Origin: Tribonema minus
Lineage: Eukaryota > Sar > Xanthophyceae > Tribonematales > Tribonemataceae
Direction: 5' to 3'
Assembly (NCBI GenBank): GCA_017506865.1
Contig: JAFCMP010000162.1
Location: forward strand, 1 to 64,000
Length of the DNA stretch: 64,000 nt
This document shows positions 61,958-64,000 of this stretch, one piece after another. Numbering within the stretch: the first letter of the stretch is position 1; every line of letters starts with the position of its first letter. The notes under the pieces were generated by a model that worked only from the letters and a program-made list of their open reading frames with translations, ran no database searches and had not been told where the DNA came from. Both the position numbers and the translations under genes were made by a program.

Positions 61958-63035
61958 CAAGCTGGAACATATACTGCCACCAGCGCTAACGCCACTGCAG
62001 CAGCAACCACCTACGCAGCAGCCGCCGCTGCGGCCGACAGCAGGTGGTGGCACTGGTGCGGATGCTGCTTGCGTACTTGACGCCAGTGCTCTGCAGTTGC
62101 AGTGTAGCCTGAAGCGCCCCAATCAGAGCGCGCTTGCAGATGCCGTCGCTACCGAGCTTGCAGATAAGGTGGAGGCGGACCTGCAACAGCTGCCGCAGGG
62201 CACGCAACGCACGCAAGCACTTGCTCGATTCCGGTCGCAGCGCCACATGCACTCGATCGGCATGGCATTCCTCAACGAGCCCATGTACTCCACAACGGCT
62301 TCGTTCGATGGCCTATCCTGGCAGCTGGCCGTCAAACGCGCCATCGGAGTAGAGGAGCAGACGGCAGGCTGCAAGCTGTGCGGGAAGTCGCCGGGCGGCA
62401 CCCTGCTTGCACGGCTGTGTCAAGCGCCACGCGTCAAGGCGCACGACACCATCGTCCACAATAGCGTCAAGAGGGCCACGCAGCGCCTCCTGCGGCATTA
62501 TCTCAAAACGGGCCTGGTTGACGAGGACTACACGCCGTTTCTGGGGTCCGCCGGGCCGCCGGGGAGTCGCAGGATGGACATCGTGCTGCCTGCCAACGCC
62601 TTCCCGGTGACCGGCTACGACGACCCGACACGCCACCTACCGCTCATGGTGGACGTTACCTGCTTCGAGGCACAGGTGGCGTCGCGGGCGGCTAAGACTG
62701 CAGCAGACCCCGAGCGATGCTGCCGCGACCAAGAGGCCGCCAAATACACCCACTATTCTGGTCATTATGATCAAAATTGCTACAAACTTGCCACTTTGGC
62801 AATAGGGTCATTTGGCAGCATCGGGGAGCAGGGGCGGAAGCTGCTGGAGGCTGTGGCAACGGAGTATGCCAGCAGGATGTCAGTGCCCGGAGGAGCGCGC
62901 CCTAAAGCTCTCAAGGGCATCGCCCTCGCGCGCTTACGCTCGGCACTGTCGGCAGCGCTCCACATGGCGTACTCTGGCCGTGTCATGACACACATGGCAG
63001 AATCCAGGGGGGGGGGCACATGGAGGAGGACGTAG
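61890..63035 (+). pseudogene. Element endonuclease region, plus copy
   Basis: Same order as the minus copy: GDKLEH, SFDGLSWQLAVKRAIGVEEQ, knuckle, RRMDIVLPA, LPLMVDVTCFEAQ, EAAKYTHYSG. The frame is intact through the nuclease. In the knuckle the His is replaced by Leu (CKLCGKSPGGTLLARLC), so zinc binding there is doubtful. The frame ends at 63035 in a G-run slip, just short of the minus copy's EDPEMPFGGGGV ending. Confidence 0.8.
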
Positions 63036-63214
63036 GGGAGGACCCCGAGATGCCATTTGGCGGCGGTGGCGTTTGAGTGGTTGTCGTTGCGACACTTTCA
63101 GACTGTCATACGACATGTAGATTCCTTACAGCTAGATGCCAATCATCTGGGCTTTTTCGCGCCCTGAGCGAGAATTAATAAAAAGTACAACATGTACCGA
63201 GACACGTGCATGGC

Positions 63215-64000
63215 ACATGTGTCGACAACACCTGGACGCACACGGCGCATGCAGCAGCGGCAGCCGCCGGCGTCAACTCAGGCACTGCGCGTTCCACACC
63301 AGCAATGCTATAGTATACCACTGGTGACCAGGCGCAGCAGCAGCAGAGGTGTGCCTGCCCCTCATGCGGACGATCGCCACAGCTGCCGCATCCCTACGTG
63401 CAGCAACAGGCGACAAGCTGGAACATATGCTGCCACCAGCGCTCATGCATCAGCAGCAACAGCCACATATGCAGCAGCCGCCGCCGCGGCCGCCAGCAGG
63501 TGGTGGCACCGGTGCGGATGGTGTACTTGACATCAGTGCTCTGCAATTGCAGTGTAACCTAACCTGTGTGTGTGTGAGGACCCTCAATCAGAGTTCGCTT
63601 GCAGATGCCGTCGCCTCCGAGCTTGCAGAAAATGTGGAGGCGGACCTGCAGTTGCCGCAGGGCACGCAGTGCACGCAAGCGCTTGCTCGATTCTGGTCAC
63701 AGCGCCACATGCACTCGATTGGCATGGCATTCCTCAAAGAGCCGATGCTGGCCGTCAAACGCGCCATCGGAGTAGAGGAGCAGACGACAGGCCGCAAGCT
63801 GTGCAGGAAGTCGCCGTGCCACGCGTCAAGGCGCTCGACACCATCGTCCATAGCAACGTCAAGGGGGCCACGCAGCGCATCCTGCGGCAATGCCTCGAAC
63901 AGGACTGGTGGACGAGGACTGCACGCCGTTCCTGGGGTCCGCTAGGCCGCCGGGGAGTCGCAGGATGGACATCGTGCTGCCTGCCGACGGCTTCCCGGTG
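63215..64000 (+). mobile_element. Third element copy, + strand, running off the window
   Basis: Starts in the linker (GCGTTCCACACCAGCAATGC near 63288) and carries an ~18-bp insertion (TATAGTATACCACTGGTGAC region). It continues through GDKLEH and the pre-knuckle helix. About 30 bp are deleted across the CCHC knuckle near 63810, shifting the frame. It continues into the endonuclease at the window end. A decayed pseudogene copy, tandem to the plus copy. Confidence 0.8.

Larger units (their letters stand above)
60021..63186 (+). mobile_element. Non-LTR retrotransposon, plus copy (5' truncated)
   Basis: Longest copy: from CVADRKDFLAELL, upstream of RT motif A, to the tail GCCCTGAGCGAGAATTAATA. 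Encodes RT, linker and endonuclease in two frames separated by a 7-bp insertion near 61901. No 5' ORF or 5' UTR is present. Confidence 0.88.
56905..63240. repeat. ~3.1-kb inverted repeat of two retrotransposon copies
   Basis: The left arm 56905-60001 (-) and right arm about 60196-63240 (+) are highly similar along their length, including the 3' UTR and a ~50-bp flank (CATGTGTCGACAACACCTGG). The ~190-bp spacer is the extra 5' part of the + copy. A perfect palindrome, TTGTACATGTACATGTACAA, lies at the junction (60001-60020). Confidence 0.85.

Overview
This is a eukaryotic nuclear window. Coding third positions are GC-rich, introns are long GT-AG introns, proteins carry long Ala, Gly, Gln and Ser runs, and short blocks of TTAGGG-type telomere repeat (on both strands) sit inside introns. 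Two genes have a TGTAA pentamer downstream of the stop codon. Together these suggest a green alga, most likely of the Chlamydomonadales (Haematococcus- or Dunaliella-like). That assignment is inference. No tRNA, rRNA, CRISPR array or bacterial operon was seen.

Layout, all host genes on the + strand. 1-2163: last two exons of an unidentified gene. 4985-30980: a 17-exon gene; the exon phases join into one 978-residue reading frame. It encodes a membrane protein with two successive extracellular double-Cache-like sensor modules, four predicted membrane helices, a HAMP-like linker and a low-complexity cytosolic tail. 34086-34205: a lone terminal exon encoding a very basic C-terminus. 35814-54390: a 14-exon gene for an 813-residue protein. 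Its N-terminal half resembles the kinetochore protein SKA3, its middle is rich in Thr-Pro/Ser-Pro sites, and its C-terminus resembles the SKA1 microtubule-binding winged helix. 54391-64000: intergenic DNA followed by a nest of non-LTR retrotransposon copies. These encode a reverse transcriptase with YMDD and a C-terminal CCHC knuckle plus restriction-like endonuclease. Two copies form a ~3 kb inverted repeat.

The most striking feature is the make-up of the introns. In nearly every intron of both large genes, the 5' part holds degenerate tandem copies of the upstream exon's 3' end with its donor site. The 3' part holds copies of the acceptor with the downstream exon's first bases. I call these splice-junction echoes. 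Units run from about 80 to 220 bp, in up to seven copies, and are interleaved with TTAGGG repeats, a CTTCAACTTGAAG-type near-palindrome and a TGAGCGCTG/CAGCGCTCA motif. The echoes create many decoy splice sites. They also served here as a guide to exon boundaries.

The genes do not form an operon or an obvious pathway. The first large gene is probably a surface or endomembrane sensor and the second a mitotic kinetochore component. The retrotransposons are independent passengers; one truncated copy sits in an intron with an intact target-site duplication.
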